Assembly: GCF_025398035.1 (NCBI RefSeq)
Contig: NZ_CP104558.1
Location: 4,455,152-4,519,151 of the forward strand
Direction: 5' to 3'
Length of the DNA: 64,000 nucleotides
From: Rossellomorea vietnamensis
GTDB taxonomy: Bacteria; Bacillota; Bacilli; Bacillales; Bacillaceae_B
Below the pieces are notes generated by a model. It was not told where the DNA came from. It made no database searches and was given only the letters and a program-made list of their open reading frames with translations. The position numbers were made by a program, and so were the translations under genes. Below, piece by piece: positions 1-7,774 of the stretch (positions are counted from its first letter, which is position 1; the number at the start of each line of letters is the position of its first letter).

Positions 1-33
1 TCAACTACTTAAAGAAGAAGGAGCAGATAGATA

Positions 34-348
34 ATGGCGATAGTCGATGTAACAGTTATTCCAATCGGAACAGAATCACCCAGCGTGAGTTCATATGTCG
101 CGGATCTGCAAGGGATCCTTAAGGGGTATGAAGAGGAAGGAAAGATCCGTTTTCAGCTTACTCCCATGAATACGATTATAGAAGGGGAACTTCCCGTTCT
201 GTTCCAAGTGATACAAGACATTCATGAATCCCCATTCCAGCAAGGGATCCAGCGTGTGGCAACCAATATTAGAATTGATGACCGCAGGGATAAGCAAACG
301 ACCATGGAAGGAAAGCTTTCTTCCGTCCAGCGTAAATTAGAAAAATAA
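34..348 (+). CDS. yqgV: Thiamine-binding protein of the MTH1187/YqgV family
   Basis: A 104-residue cytosolic protein with the look of the MTH1187/DUF77 family, small ferredoxin-fold proteins reported to bind thiamine or related pyrimidines. The N-terminal strand reads DVTVIPIGT and is followed by SPSVSSYVADL, both typical of the family, and the length is normal. The ATG follows AGAAGGAG with good spacing. It is the first of the yqgV-yqgW-yqgX-yqgY-mgsR series seen in B. subtilis and ends just before a bidirectional hairpin shared with the convergent regulator gene. The physiological ligand is not shown by the sequence. Confidence 0.85.
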   Translation: MAIVDVTVIPIGTESPSVSSYVADLQGILKGYEEEGKIRFQLTPMNTIIEGELPVLFQVIQDIHESPFQQGIQRVATNIRIDDRRDKQTTMEGKLSSVQRKLEK

Positions 349-355
349 CGAATAC

Positions 356-387
356 AAAAAGAGTGGGCGTCTATGCCCACTCTTTTT
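356..387. terminator. Bidirectional terminator between yqgV and the HxlR gene
   Basis: Inverted repeat GAGTGGGC / GCCCACTC around a six-base loop, with A5 on the left and T5 on the right, so it can end transcription of both convergent genes. Confidence 0.85.
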
Positions 388-397
388 GTTGGAACGG

Positions 398-751
398 TCA
401 AACCTCTTCACCTTCCAAAAGGACTTCACTTTTGTCGGGATAGGTTTTTTCGATATGCTGTTCACCCCATGCACATAACATATCCAGAGGCTCTTTTAAC
501 GACCACCCGTATTCTGTCAGTTCGTACTCCACCTTTGGAGGGACCTGATTATAAATGATCCGGTTTATGACACCATCTGCTTCCAGTTCCCTCAATTGCT
601 GGGTCAACATTTTCTGTGTTATTCCAGGCATCAAACGTTTTAGTTCACTGGTTCTCCGCTTGCTTTTAATCAAATGACAGAGGATGACTACCTTCCACTT
701 GCCACCAATCACTTCCAAGGAAGCTTCAACGGGTATGTTGTATTTTTTCAT
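398..751 (-). CDS. HxlR-family winged-helix transcriptional regulator
   Basis: A 117-residue MarR-like DNA-binding protein of the HxlR family. The conserved core is visible: PVEASLEVIGGKWKVVIL near residue 7, a recognition-helix region around GITQKMLTQQLRELEADG, and a wing before VEYELTEYG. Many family members sense redox or electrophile stress through an N-terminal cysteine just before the PVE motif. Here that position is isoleucine (YNIPVE), so the cysteine-based switch is probably absent. It is transcribed toward yqgV and they share a terminator. The regulated genes cannot be deduced, though such proteins often control a divergent neighbour. Confidence 0.9.
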   Translation of the reverse strand: MKKYNIPVEASLEVIGGKWKVVILCHLIKSKRRTSELKRLMPGITQKMLTQQLRELEADGVINRIIYNQVPPKVEYELTEYGWSLKEPLDMLCAWGEQHIEKTYPDKSEVLLEGEEV

Positions 752-911
752 ATCATGACCTCCCCATCTATGGTCGAATACTATATAGAATCAGCAACAA
801 GGCCAGGGAATATCCCATTTCCTTGTGGTATATTTCACTATCATTATAACGTACACATCAAAAAGGTCCATAGGGTACTTTTGGGTGCCTATAGGAGAAG
901 TGGGGAAAATT

Positions 912-945
912 AAAAAGCCTTCCATCATGAAGTGGAAGGCTTTTT
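912..945. terminator. Terminator hairpin
   Basis: AAAAAGCCTTCCA and TGGAAGGCTTTTT form a strong stem with flanking A and T tracts. It serves the leftward yqgW gene and may also stop rightward transcription. Confidence 0.8.
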
Positions 946-963
946 AATGTGAAACATTTTTAA

Positions 964-1137
964 TTAATGGCCACCTGGGTATCCAGAGTGAAGGACAGTC
1001 ATAATTGTAAACCATCCAAAGACACCTAATGTTGCCAGTGAGAAAAGGATTCCCATTGCATTCTTGTTTTTGAATGTGCTTACTACTGCAAATAAAGCTA
1101 ATAATGTAACCAGTGAAGTGATAATTACAAGACCCAT
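964..1137 (-). CDS. yqgW: Small membrane protein YqgW (DUF2759)
   Basis: A 57-residue protein with two predicted transmembrane segments, roughly residues 2-20 and 28-47, and a short C-terminal tail ending SGYPGGH. Size, topology and position between yqgV and yqgX match the DUF2759 family (YqgW) of Bacillus. The ATG follows an AAAGGGGTCAT stretch read on the minus strand. No catalytic motif is present and the function is unknown. The gene reads toward the HxlR gene and ends at the 912-945 hairpin. Confidence 0.8.
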   Translation of the reverse strand: MGLVIITSLVTLLALFAVVSTFKNKNAMGILFSLATLGVFGWFTIMTVLHSGYPGGH

Positions 1138-1333
1138 TTATATGACCCCTTTCATTAAAATGCGTTTTTCTGACTCTATTGTAACATTATGTACATAAAT
1201 GCACCCATTAACATTTTATAGGTTTTTCTCCTGTTTGTCGAGGTCAAAAAGTTTGACACTTCTATGTCGACCCCATTTTTATGATAATGGAAGTTCTGAT
1301 ACAATAATAGTATCACAAATGGAGGTGGAAACG

Positions 1334-1969
1334 TTGCAATGGAAACAAATGCCCTTAGGCCCTTTGCAAACCAACTGTTACATCCTATGGAACACTACCA
1401 ATGATTGTCTGGTCATTGATCCCGGTGGAGAAGGGGAGAAACTGATTCAATGGTTGGAAAATCACTCATTGTCTCCTTTAGCCATCCTTCTCACTCATGC
1501 TCATTTTGATCATATCGGAGCAGTCGATCAAATGAGGGACCACTTCAGCATCCCTGTTTATGTACATGAAAAAGAGGCTCAGTGGTTATTGGATCCTTCT
1601 TTGAATGGATCACAGCTATTCATGATGGGCGAACTCATCAGACTGAAGCCGGCGGATTACATACTGACAAATGAAAAGAACTTGAAAATTGGTGATTTTC
1701 AGCTGCAATTATTCGAAACACCTGGTCATTCACCCGGTAGTATTTCTTATTATGTACAAGAATGTGGAATCGTATTAGCAGGAGATACTTTATTCATGGG
1801 CAGTATAGGACGATCTGATTTGCCGGGTGGAAATCAGAAAGAACTTTTGGCAAGTATTCACGATAAGCTATTGACCCTGCCTGAGGATACCACGGTTCTA
1901 CCGGGTCACGGTCCTGAAACGTCGATTGAAGCGGAAATGGATTCAAATCCCTTTTTAAATGGCTTCTAA
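1334..1969 (+). CDS. yqgX: Metallo-beta-lactamase-fold hydrolase YqgX (glyoxalase II-like)
   Basis: A cytosolic MBL-fold hydrolase of about 211 residues, related to hydroxyacylglutathione hydrolases and usually annotated as YqgX. The metal-binding motif THAHFDHIG is clear, followed by GDTLFMGSIGRSD and PGHGPET, which supply the remaining metal ligands. The start chosen is TTG at 1334: it follows GGAGGTGG by five bases and gives MQWKQMPLGPLQTNCY, matching the expected family N-terminus. An upstream in-frame ATG at 1319 lies within or before the ribosome-binding site. The true substrate is uncertain because Bacillus lacks glutathione; bacillithiol thioesters are one possibility. Confidence 0.9.
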   Translation: MQWKQMPLGPLQTNCYILWNTTNDCLVIDPGGEGEKLIQWLENHSLSPLAILLTHAHFDHIGAVDQMRDHFSIPVYVHEKEAQWLLDPSLNGSQLFMMGELIRLKPADYILTNEKNLKIGDFQLQLFETPGHSPGSISYYVQECGIVLAGDTLFMGSIGRSDLPGGNQKELLASIHDKLLTLPEDTTVLPGHGPETSIEAEMDSNPFLNGF

Positions 1970-1972
1970 ATA

Positions 1973-2010
1973 AAAAAACCCCTTCAGCTAAAAGCTGAAG
2001 GGATTTTTTT
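1973..2010. terminator. Bidirectional terminator between yqgX and yqgY
   Basis: CCCTTCAGC and GCTGAAGGG form the stem, with A7 on the left and T8 on the right. It lies between two convergent genes and overlaps the last base of the yqgY stop codon. Confidence 0.9.
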
Positions 2011-2255
2011 TAGTGTCCTCCTGCACCAGGAGTCATCATAAAGGTCGTCCAATAAGTAAAACCTGCAAAGAACACTGTTAAGTAGGCACCGAAAACATAA
2101 ATATACATGCGTTCGGACAGTTTTAAATAGCTAAGCATAATGAAGAATCCAGTTTGGCCTAAAAAGATTAATGATGTCGTGGTCATATCACCAAGATAGA
2201 ACATGACGGCAAAAATACCAGTCCAAAACCCAAGAACTCTAAACATACGATCCAT
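2010..2255 (-). CDS. yqgY: Small membrane protein YqgY (DUF2626)
   Basis: An 81-residue protein with three hydrophobic segments (about residues 5-22, 27-44 and 50-70) ending in TPGAGGH. It matches the DUF2626/YqgY family in size and in its position after yqgX. The ATG at 2255 follows AAGGAGGG read on the minus strand; a longer frame to 2288 would place this site inside the coding region and is less likely. No catalytic residues are recognisable. YqgW and YqgY share a glycine-histidine C-terminus, which may matter but is unexplained. Confidence 0.8.
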   Translation of the reverse strand: MDRMFRVLGFWTGIFAVMFYLGDMTTTSLIFLGQTGFFIMLSYLKLSERMYIYVFGAYLTVFFAGFTYWTTFMMTPGAGGH

Positions 2256-2531
2256 ATGTAACCCTCCTTTGCACCCTAAGTCCATCACTCAATATTATAA
2301 ATGAATACTACCATAAAAGTAAATATGTGTTTGAAGTTAGTTTGTGACGAATGCTTGTTAACTAAACATGAAACTTTCATTCACTCTATTCTTTTCTTAG
2401 TATTTTATCCTGAACCATTTTATGTAAAAAATAATCACGAATTTCCAAGGGATATTACTGTACAAAAGTTATACAACTAATATACAATATGTTTAACGAA
2501 TGAGAAATTCAATTTTAGGGAGGTCAATAAA

Positions 2532-2912
2532 GTGAACAACCTGACATTTTTTACTTATCCAAGCTGTACCTCTTGCCGCAAAGCCAAAAAGTGGTTAACC
2601 GCACATTCCGTCGATTTTGATGAAAGACATCTATTCAGAGAGACTCCTACACATAAAGAGCTAATGGACTTATTATCCTTAACGACAGATGGTCTTGATG
2701 AGATACTTGCCACGAGAAGCCAAACGTTCAAAGACTTGGGAAAAGACGTGAACGATCTGCCGTTATCGGAAGTAATCAAACTAATCATCGATGAACCCAA
2801 ACTTCTTCGCAGGCCCCTTTTGACAGACGGAAAAAAACTGGTCGTCGGCTACAATCCAGAAGGACTCCAGAGTTTGGCGAACAAAAACAGATCATTGAAG
2901 AAAAGCAGCTAG
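2532..2912 (+). CDS. mgsR: Spx-family regulator MgsR (YqgZ)
   Basis: A 126-residue ArsC/Spx-fold protein with the redox pair CTSC at residues 12-15, the Spx-type RETPTHKEL segment, and a C-terminal RRPLLTDGKKLVVGYN typical of the Spx branch. Spx-family proteins bind the alpha subunit C-terminal domain of RNA polymerase and redirect transcription under stress. In B. subtilis MgsR modulates part of the SigB general stress regulon. The gene starts with GTG after GGGAGGT. The neighbourhood (after yqgY, before the comG locus) agrees with yqgZ/mgsR. I did not find a clear SigB-type promoter in the 243 bases upstream. Confidence 0.85.
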   Translation: MNNLTFFTYPSCTSCRKAKKWLTAHSVDFDERHLFRETPTHKELMDLLSLTTDGLDEILATRSQTFKDLGKDVNDLPLSEVIKLIIDEPKLLRRPLLTDGKKLVVGYNPEGLQSLANKNRSLKKSS

Positions 2913-2920
2913 ATGGTTGA

Positions 2921-2964
2921 ATTGAAAAAGGCAGGCACTCGAAATTCGAGTGCCTGCCTTTTTC
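2921..2964. terminator. Terminator after mgsR
   Basis: A near-perfect inverted repeat (AAAAAGGCAGGCACTCGAA / TTCGAGTGCCTGCCTTTTT) with flanking A5 and T5, capable of acting in both directions. Confidence 0.9.
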
Positions 2965-2978
2965 AATGGTTTATTCAT

Positions 2979-3258
2979 TTCGCCTCTGGGTAAAGCCCCT
3001 CCGCTTTAAGAGATGTCCAGCTCCGGCGGCTAGCCCCTCGAGGTCACAACTGAAAAATCCCATAAGGCAAAAAGCGCCTTTTGGGATTTTCCAGTTGTGC
3101 TTGTCGGGGCTAACCAAGCCGCCTCCGCTTTTCGTCTATCCAGCTGCGGGGCTTAGAGGCTCGAGGTCATAAGCTAAGGAACCCAAAAAGGCAAAGAGCG
3201 CCTTTCCGGGTTCCTCATCTTATGCTTGTCGCCTCTGGGCAAAGCCCCTCCGCTTTAA
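2979..3258. repeat. Tandem copies of an interspersed Bacillaceae-type repeat
   Basis: Two related units, about 3011-3136 and 3137-3258, preceded by a partial unit at 2979-3008. Each begins near TCCAGCT, contains CTCGAGGTCA, an imperfect central inverted repeat (CAACTGAAAAATCCC / GGGATTTTCCAGTTG in unit 1; TAAGCTAAGGAACCC / GGGTTCCTCATCTTA in unit 2) around GGCAAAAAGCGCC or GGCAAAGAGCGCC, and ends in GCTTGTCG and CCTCCGCTTT. The conserved outer parts and drifting but self-complementary inner arms suggest a structured RNA or a mobile hairpin element. A similar motif is, from memory, common between genes in Bacillus-related genomes. An open frame across it is not credible as a gene. Confidence 0.75.
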
Positions 3259-3261
3259 ATA

Positions 3262-3333
3262 CTGGGCTAGCTGGATTCGAACCAACGCATGTCGCAGTCA
3301 AAGTGCGATGCCTTACCGCTTGGCTATAGCCCA
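3262..3333 (-). tRNA. tRNA-Gln (anticodon UUG)
   Basis: Read on the minus strand the sequence folds as a cloverleaf. The acceptor is TGGGCTA/TAGCCCA with discriminator G; a D arm contains AGCGGTAAGGC; the anticodon stem TCGCA/TGCGA carries loop CTTTGAC with anticodon TTG; the T arm GTTGG/CCAGC carries TTCGAAT. The 3' CCA is not encoded. Weak acceptor pairing starting with U1-A72 is a normal feature of glutamine tRNAs. Confidence 0.95.
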
Positions 3334-3403
3334 TTGAATCGTCTTTACAAAATATAGTATGGATGTATTTTAAGGAACTATTCATGTATTGTTAAAAAGT
3401 TTT

Positions 3404-4042
3404 TTAAAATGTTTTCGGAATGCATTGTCTATTGTATTGAGGGTTTGGCCCATATTGATAATAGTATGGAGGGTAATTGAAATATGTTTGCCGTACTGGT
3501 GAATGCCTTTCTTGTTCCAGGCAGCCCGGGCCGATATACGTGCCTGGCTTTACTTTCTCTGTTGTATTGATCCATGCGTTTTCATTCATGCAATAATTTT
3601 GAGCCATGACGCTTGAGGGGGTAAGTTTTAAAATATCGGATCCAAGGACAACTTCTGGAACGGGAGAATTAAATATAGCGAGTAGGTGGGTATTGTCCTT
3701 CCTGGCTTCTTCATAGTGCCACCATCCTTGAGGTACATTCGCCACTTGTCCCGGCGAAATCCGGTAATTTAATATTTCTTTCGTAAATGGATTAAGTATG
3801 GAGACGATGGCTGCGCCGGAAATACAATAGACCAGTTCCGCAGCATTTTGGTGGTAATGAGGTTCTACAAAGTTATGTTTACTTAAATAGATATCAAGAA
3901 GAGAAGTATTGTCCAATGTATTTAGCTGATTTACTCCTAAAACATTGATCAGGTTTTGATTATCTTTTTTGAATAGGGGACTTTCATTCACATCAAAAGA
4001 GAATTGAGCTTCTGGTGAAGAATAATCCATATATTTCGTCAT
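3404..4042 (-). CDS. Cupin-domain protein
   Basis: A 212-residue protein with one recognisable cupin barrel. The metal motif reads EPHYHQNAAELVYCISG (about residues 58-74), and the second cupin motif is around GQVANVPQGWWHY (near 98-110). This is the arrangement of germin/oxalate-decarboxylase-type cupins, but the protein is half the size of bicupin oxalate decarboxylases. The C-terminal tail is rich in tyrosine, proline and asparagine (YPPYYYQYGPNPQY), reminiscent of spore-coat or surface proteins; that is only an impression. No signal peptide. It is divergent from comGA, with about 120 bases between the two starts. Function not assignable beyond the fold. Confidence 0.75.
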   Translation of the reverse strand: MTKYMDYSSPEAQFSFDVNESPLFKKDNQNLINVLGVNQLNTLDNTSLLDIYLSKHNFVEPHYHQNAAELVYCISGAAIVSILNPFTKEILNYRISPGQVANVPQGWWHYEEARKDNTHLLAIFNSPVPEVVLGSDILKLTPSSVMAQNYCMNENAWINTTEKVKPGTYIGPGCLEQERHSPVRQTYFNYPPYYYQYGPNPQYNRQCIPKTF

Positions 4043-4165
4043 GGGAGGGTCACCACTTTCGAATGGCTGATTTTCTTATTTAATATATGGGTGGGCGATT
4101 GAAGTGTGAATCGGAAGAGACTTAAAGTTAAAATACTTTCAAAAAAAGAAGGATTTTGCCAATTA

Positions 4166-4914
4166 ATGTCGTATATTTACTTTAAGAAAATAGAAAGGTG
4201 GTGCCAATCCATATTTCACTCAGTCGAATCGTTATCGGAAGTGATGATTGGAGAAGCGTTCAGCAATGATGCCACAGATGTACATTTGATTCCCAGAACG
4301 AAAGATTACTTGATTCAATTCAGAAAGCTCGGGGTACTGGTTCCATTCCAGACCATAGACCCGGATCAGGCAGACCGCTTGATTGCCCATCTGAAGTTCA
4401 TGGCCTCCATGGATATCGGAGAAAAGCGTAAGCCCCAAAGCGGCTCCTTCAGCCTTACTGTAAGAAACACCCCCCTATCTCTCAGAATTTCCACTCTGCC
4501 GACCACCCACTTGAAAGAAAGTCTCGTCATACGGATACTCCCACAAAAATACCAGATTCCCATTGAAAAAATGTCACTATACCCTTCATCAGCTAAAAAA
4601 CTTCTTGCACTTCTTATGCATTCCCATGGACTCATCCTGTTTACAGGACCGACCGGAAGTGGTAAAACGACGACTTTATATTCCCTCGTGCATCATTGTT
4701 CCGTCGCTCTGAACCGGAATGTGATCACCCTTGAGGATCCAGTCGAGAAGCAGCATGATGAAATGGTGCAGATCCAGGTGAATGAAAAAGCAGGGATTAC
4801 GTATTCCACGGGATTAAAAGCCATTTTGCGGCATGATCCCGACATCATCATGGTGGGGGAAATCCGGGACCGGGAGACGGCAGAGATTGCGATTCGGGCG
4901 TCCCTGACAGGGCA
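4166..4914 (+). pseudogene. comGA: comGA, 5' part, interrupted by the prophage
   Basis: N-terminal two-thirds of the competence traffic ATPase ComGA, the cytoplasmic motor for assembling the DNA-uptake pseudopilus. Visible motifs are ATDVHLIPR, MDIGEKRKPQ, the Walker A GPTGSGKTTTLYS, the Asp-box VITLEDPVE, and the Walker B region RHDPDIIMVGEIRD. The family frame runs to RASLTGH, where phage DNA replaces the rest and adds a few foreign residues before a stop at 4957. The missing third is at 48964-49333. The start is uncertain: ATG 4166 lies behind GAAGGA, but a stronger AAAGGTGG sits before an ATA codon at 4211, where homology to B. subtilis ComGA begins. As it stands the product should be inactive. 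Confidence 0.93.
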
Positions 4915-4941
4915 CCCAGTCATAATAATAGGACCATGCAC
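4888..4941 (+). other. attL (left prophage junction)
   Basis: The left half is comGA (…TCCCTGACAGGG), followed by the inferred core CA at 4913-4914 and then the phage arm CCCAGTCATAATAATAGG, ACCATGC. The phage arm is the near-perfect reverse complement of the phage arm at attR, so attP would be a long imperfect palindrome, as expected for large serine recombinases. Confidence 0.88.
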
Positions 4942-4996
4942 AAAAGATTTCTGTTAATGTATAAATTAAAGTCGATGTTTTTTTAGGTGGGTGTTA

Positions 4997-5659
4997 ATGA
5001 TGAAAGATGGTTATAAGGTTTTTATGGATAGGTTCAATATTACGGAAAATCAAATGATTGAATTTGGACTTAACGAAACAATTTTCATTCCTAAAAAAGA
5101 TGTGTATGATGAATGGCGGTTACTGAAGGGGAATATATTCGAAGGCAAAAATAAAGTTTATGTTCGTGGGTATGGAAGAGATGCTAAAGGGACGCAACTT
5201 TACATAAATCTTTATAAAGAATTATTTGGACACAGTCACTTTATAAAGGACCCTACAAATAATGCAGAGCCAACAAAACTTTTAAAGAGGTTGACGGGCT
5301 TTTCTAGACAAGAAAAGCCAACTACAAAATATAAGCGGATTAGAAATTATCAAGTATCCCATATATTTGGAAGAACTAAAAATCCATTTTCTTTTACGGC
5401 TCCCTGGAACATTGTATATGTACCCAAAATCATGGATCCATTTACCGGACATGAAAGTAAAGGCGAATTAACAAATGAGTTTCAAAGACAATTTCTAGAG
5501 AGGTTTTATGACTTTTATCAGGAATATATTGAAGATTTTAATATGATAATGCAGGAGCTTGAGCCTAGGCTGATGCATTACCTTTATAAAGAAGACGATG
5601 TGATAAGTAAAAAGTTTAAGGAGGACGCGCTCCAGCAGTTTAGTCCAATAATTCTCTAA
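4997..5659 (+). CDS. HNH-like nuclease candidate, cargo gene at attL
   Basis: A protein of about 220 residues not recognised by name. The centre contains QVSHIFGRTKNPFSF, then APWNIVYVPKIMD and FTGHE, which places a histidine, an asparagine and a second histidine in HNH/beta-beta-alpha-metal order, so nuclease activity is plausible. The flanks are helical and charged, with no membrane segments. It lies alone between attL and the integrase, is transcribed into the prophage, and shares a terminator with the convergent recombinase. ATG 4997 follows AGGTGGGTG; GTG at 4991 is an alternative. The position is typical for a moron or defence cargo. It could be a restriction-type nuclease, but no methylase is next to it. 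Confidence 0.6.
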   Translation: MMKDGYKVFMDRFNITENQMIEFGLNETIFIPKKDVYDEWRLLKGNIFEGKNKVYVRGYGRDAKGTQLYINLYKELFGHSHFIKDPTNNAEPTKLLKRLTGFSRQEKPTTKYKRIRNYQVSHIFGRTKNPFSFTAPWNIVYVPKIMDPFTGHESKGELTNEFQRQFLERFYDFYQEYIEDFNMIMQELEPRLMHYLYKEDDVISKKFKEDALQQFSPIIL

Positions 5660-5664
5660 TCAGA

Positions 5665-5709
5665 CTTACTAAAGAAAAAGCCCAGAAAAAGGTACTGGGC
5701 TTTAGTAAG
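5665..5709. terminator. Bidirectional terminator between cargo gene and integrase
   Basis: CTTACTAAAG … AGCCCAG / CTGGGCT … TTAGTAAG makes a long interrupted stem at the end of two convergent genes. Confidence 0.75.
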
Positions 5710-5720
5710 GATATTTATAT

Positions 5721-7172
5721 TTAATAAAACTCTACTTCTTTTATTTCCAAACAATCAGGTTTCAACTGATCACTAACCCTATCCACAATGATTCTTTTTG
5801 CAAACATCTGTAGAAGCATTTTTTTCTCGAGAGCGTCAAGCTGATTCCAGTTTGTCTTTATATCCAGAAGAATTTCAGTAAGGTCCACAGAGCTCATTTT
5901 TTCTCCAGATGGTTGGAGGGAGCTCAGCTGCTTATTTACATCCTCTTCTTTAGTATTTTCCTCATCCATTCGGATAGAGAAATCTTCGTCACTAATCATT
6001 TCATTTACCCAAGCATATTGCCATTTTTTCCTTCGCTTCTCTATTTCCTTTAGTTCCTTTTTTAACAAATTCAACTTATCTTTAGATTCATCAATTTCAT
6101 CCATTTTCGTAAGGTCGTTTATGATTTCTGGATTTATTTCAAATGTATCCAGATATTTAATAAATTGAGTTTCTAAATAACGCTCAGACATTTGTCTCTG
6201 ATCACATTCGCCTACTCTACTTTTGGAGCAATAATATGACCTTATTTTATATTCTGTAGATCCTCTTTTATAATTGCCATACTTCCCTGTAAGAGGAGAA
6301 CCACAACGGGCACATTTAGCGGTACCTGAGAATATAAATTTACTGGTAGCAGCTCTCGGATGAATAACCCTTCTACTTTTAAATATACTTTGAACATTGT
6401 TAAATATCTCTTTTGTGACGATAGGAGGATGGGTGTTTTCGATTTCAAAATAATTTTCTTTATTTACCCTGAAATTATACCTCATGGTTCCTATATACGT
6501 AGGGTTAGTGAGGACGTATTTTATCTTAAAATCGCTCCATGGCGAATTTGTTTTCGTTCGGATTTGCAATCGATTTAATTCAACAGCGATACTTCTCGCA
6601 CCTTTACCCTCAATGTAATAATTAAAGATCCTTTGCACAGTTAAAGCTTCCTCCTCATTTATTTTAAGCGACTTGTTTTCTTTATCTAAGTCATATCCAT
6701 AAGGCGCCTGGTTAATCACCCAGTTCCCCTCACGAGCCTTTTGTTCCATACCCATGCGTATTCTTTCTCCGGTATTTTCTCTCTCCCATTGAGCTAATGC
6801 AGCTACTATAGTTATGAACATTCTACCCATTGCAGTGGTCGTATCGTATACTTCTGTGGCTGATTTGAATTTACAATCGTTTTTATCGAAGGTCTCCAAA
6901 ATGTTATATAGATCACGAACTGATCTCGTCAAACGATCCAGGCGGTAAACCAAGACACAATCAATTAAATTTTGCTCAATGTGCTTCATCATTCTTTCCA
7001 GATTCGGTCTATTCGTATCTTTAGCACTGTATCCATCATCAATATAGATTTCGAATATATCCCATCCCTGGGAGACACAGTACGCTTTTAAGCGGTCTGT
7101 TTGGGCCCGGATAGAATATCCCTCTGAAGCTTGCTCAGTTGTACTAACACGTACATATACTGCTGCTTTCAT
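5721..7172 (-). CDS. int: Large serine recombinase (prophage integrase)
   Basis: A 483-residue site-specific recombinase. The N-terminal resolvase domain starts AAVYVRVSTTEQ with the nucleophile Ser10, followed by arginine-rich catalytic motifs (VYRLDRLTRSVRD, RMFITIVAALAQWERE). A recombinase domain with NQAPYGYD and NPTYIGTM follows, then a zinc ribbon with four cysteines (CARCG … YYCSKSRVGECD, about residues 310-345) and a coiled-coil segment (about 345-420). Length is usual for phage large serine integrases such as those of A118 or TP901-1. The ATG follows AAAGGAAGTG. It is probably co-transcribed with the ImmA-like gene from the LexA-boxed promoter at 7746-7774. It should recombine attP with the comGA attB; no excision-directionality factor was recognised. 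Confidence 0.97.
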   Translation of the reverse strand: MKAAVYVRVSTTEQASEGYSIRAQTDRLKAYCVSQGWDIFEIYIDDGYSAKDTNRPNLERMMKHIEQNLIDCVLVYRLDRLTRSVRDLYNILETFDKNDCKFKSATEVYDTTTAMGRMFITIVAALAQWERENTGERIRMGMEQKAREGNWVINQAPYGYDLDKENKSLKINEEEALTVQRIFNYYIEGKGARSIAVELNRLQIRTKTNSPWSDFKIKYVLTNPTYIGTMRYNFRVNKENYFEIENTHPPIVTKEIFNNVQSIFKSRRVIHPRAATSKFIFSGTAKCARCGSPLTGKYGNYKRGSTEYKIRSYYCSKSRVGECDQRQMSERYLETQFIKYLDTFEINPEIINDLTKMDEIDESKDKLNLLKKELKEIEKRRKKWQYAWVNEMISDEDFSIRMDEENTKEEDVNKQLSSLQPSGEKMSSVDLTEILLDIKTNWNQLDALEKKMLLQMFAKRIIVDRVSDQLKPDCLEIKEVEFY

Positions 7173-7238
7173 ACAATCACTTCCTTTAAAACTAAATTAC
7201 TCATAAATTATGAACAAAAAAATAGCGATCTTGGTAAT

Positions 7239-7727
7239 TTAATAAAAGTTCCTTGCCAGATGGTTCCTTCGAATAATCTGCTCCAATCGTTCCTCACATA
7301 GTTCTGGAGAGACAAGGAATATATCTGACATTTGTTTAATAACATCACAATCATTCAGGGGAATGTATTTGATCATGTGATAGGGGATAGCTGCGTATTG
7401 AGTGAAATGATGTGCGTCCCATTCTTGGAGCTCTCTAAAAGAAGCTGGCATAATGGTTTGAACTCCGGAATGCCTCAAGATATGGCATAACTCATGAAAG
7501 AAAATTTCTCTGTGTTTTTCAATAGGTTCTCTACTATCGATTACAATGTCTTGATATCTACCGATGACATGGAAGCTACTTGGGATAGGTTTTCTCTTTA
7601 CATAAATGCCTAGGAACCTACATATTCGCTCCTCACTTATTAAACTTGGGGTGGTTATTCCTAACTTCATGTAGAACCTAGAAACCCAATCTTCTAATCC
7701 GGTGGTCCTGTATGTTAATTGGTACAT
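7239..7727 (-). CDS. ImmA/IrrE-family metallopeptidase
   Basis: A 162-residue protein with the zinc-protease signature HELCH within REIFFHELCHILRHSG (about residues 79-94) and a downstream acidic region (EWDAHHFTQYA) that fits the third metal ligand. In ICEBs1 and related elements ImmA cleaves the repressor ImmR to induce the element, and I infer the same role against the repressor at 15480-15863. Here, unlike ICEBs1, the protease gene lies next to the integrase and 7.7 kb from the repressor. The ATG at 7727 follows GAGGTGAG; the longer open frame to 7805 starts without such a site and crosses the promoter. Likely the first gene of an immA-int operon. Confidence 0.88.
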   Translation of the reverse strand: MYQLTYRTTGLEDWVSRFYMKLGITTPSLISEERICRFLGIYVKRKPIPSSFHVIGRYQDIVIDSREPIEKHREIFFHELCHILRHSGVQTIMPASFRELQEWDAHHFTQYAAIPYHMIKYIPLNDCDVIKQMSDIFLVSPELCEERLEQIIRRNHLARNFY

Positions 7728-7745
7728 TTTGCTCACCTCGGTAAC

Positions 7746-7774
7746 ATTATACAAACATATGTTCGTATTTTCAA
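7746..7774 (-). promoter_or_regulatory. SigA-type promoter with LexA (SOS) box for immA-int
   Basis: Read on the minus strand: -35 TTGAAA (7774-7769), a 17-base spacer and -10 TATAAT (7751-7746). The spacer holds CGAACATATGTTTG at 7765-7752, matching 13 of 14 positions of the Bacillus LexA/DinR consensus CGAACRNRYGTTYC. A repressor bound there would cover the promoter. This predicts SOS induction of the protease and integrase genes. Confidence 0.8.

Noticed and set aside
2966..3172. 68-residue protein
   Set aside because: It lies in the interspersed repeat with inverted arms, has no ribosome-binding site and is rich in proline and serine as expected from repeat DNA.
4043..4210. ComK boxes upstream of comGA
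   Set aside because: A/T-rich stretches such as AAAAGAAGGATTTT come close to AAAA-N5-TTTT but spacing and matches are not convincing.
4106..4957. comGA 5' frame as a complete 283-residue ATPase gene
   Set aside because: After RASLTGH the last residues are phage-encoded and the conserved C-terminal third is missing; it is a split gene.
5721..7727. Integrative conjugative element rather than phage
   Set aside because: ImmA-like protease and serine recombinase recall such elements, but terminase, portal, capsid, tail and lysis genes are all present and no conjugation genes are seen.
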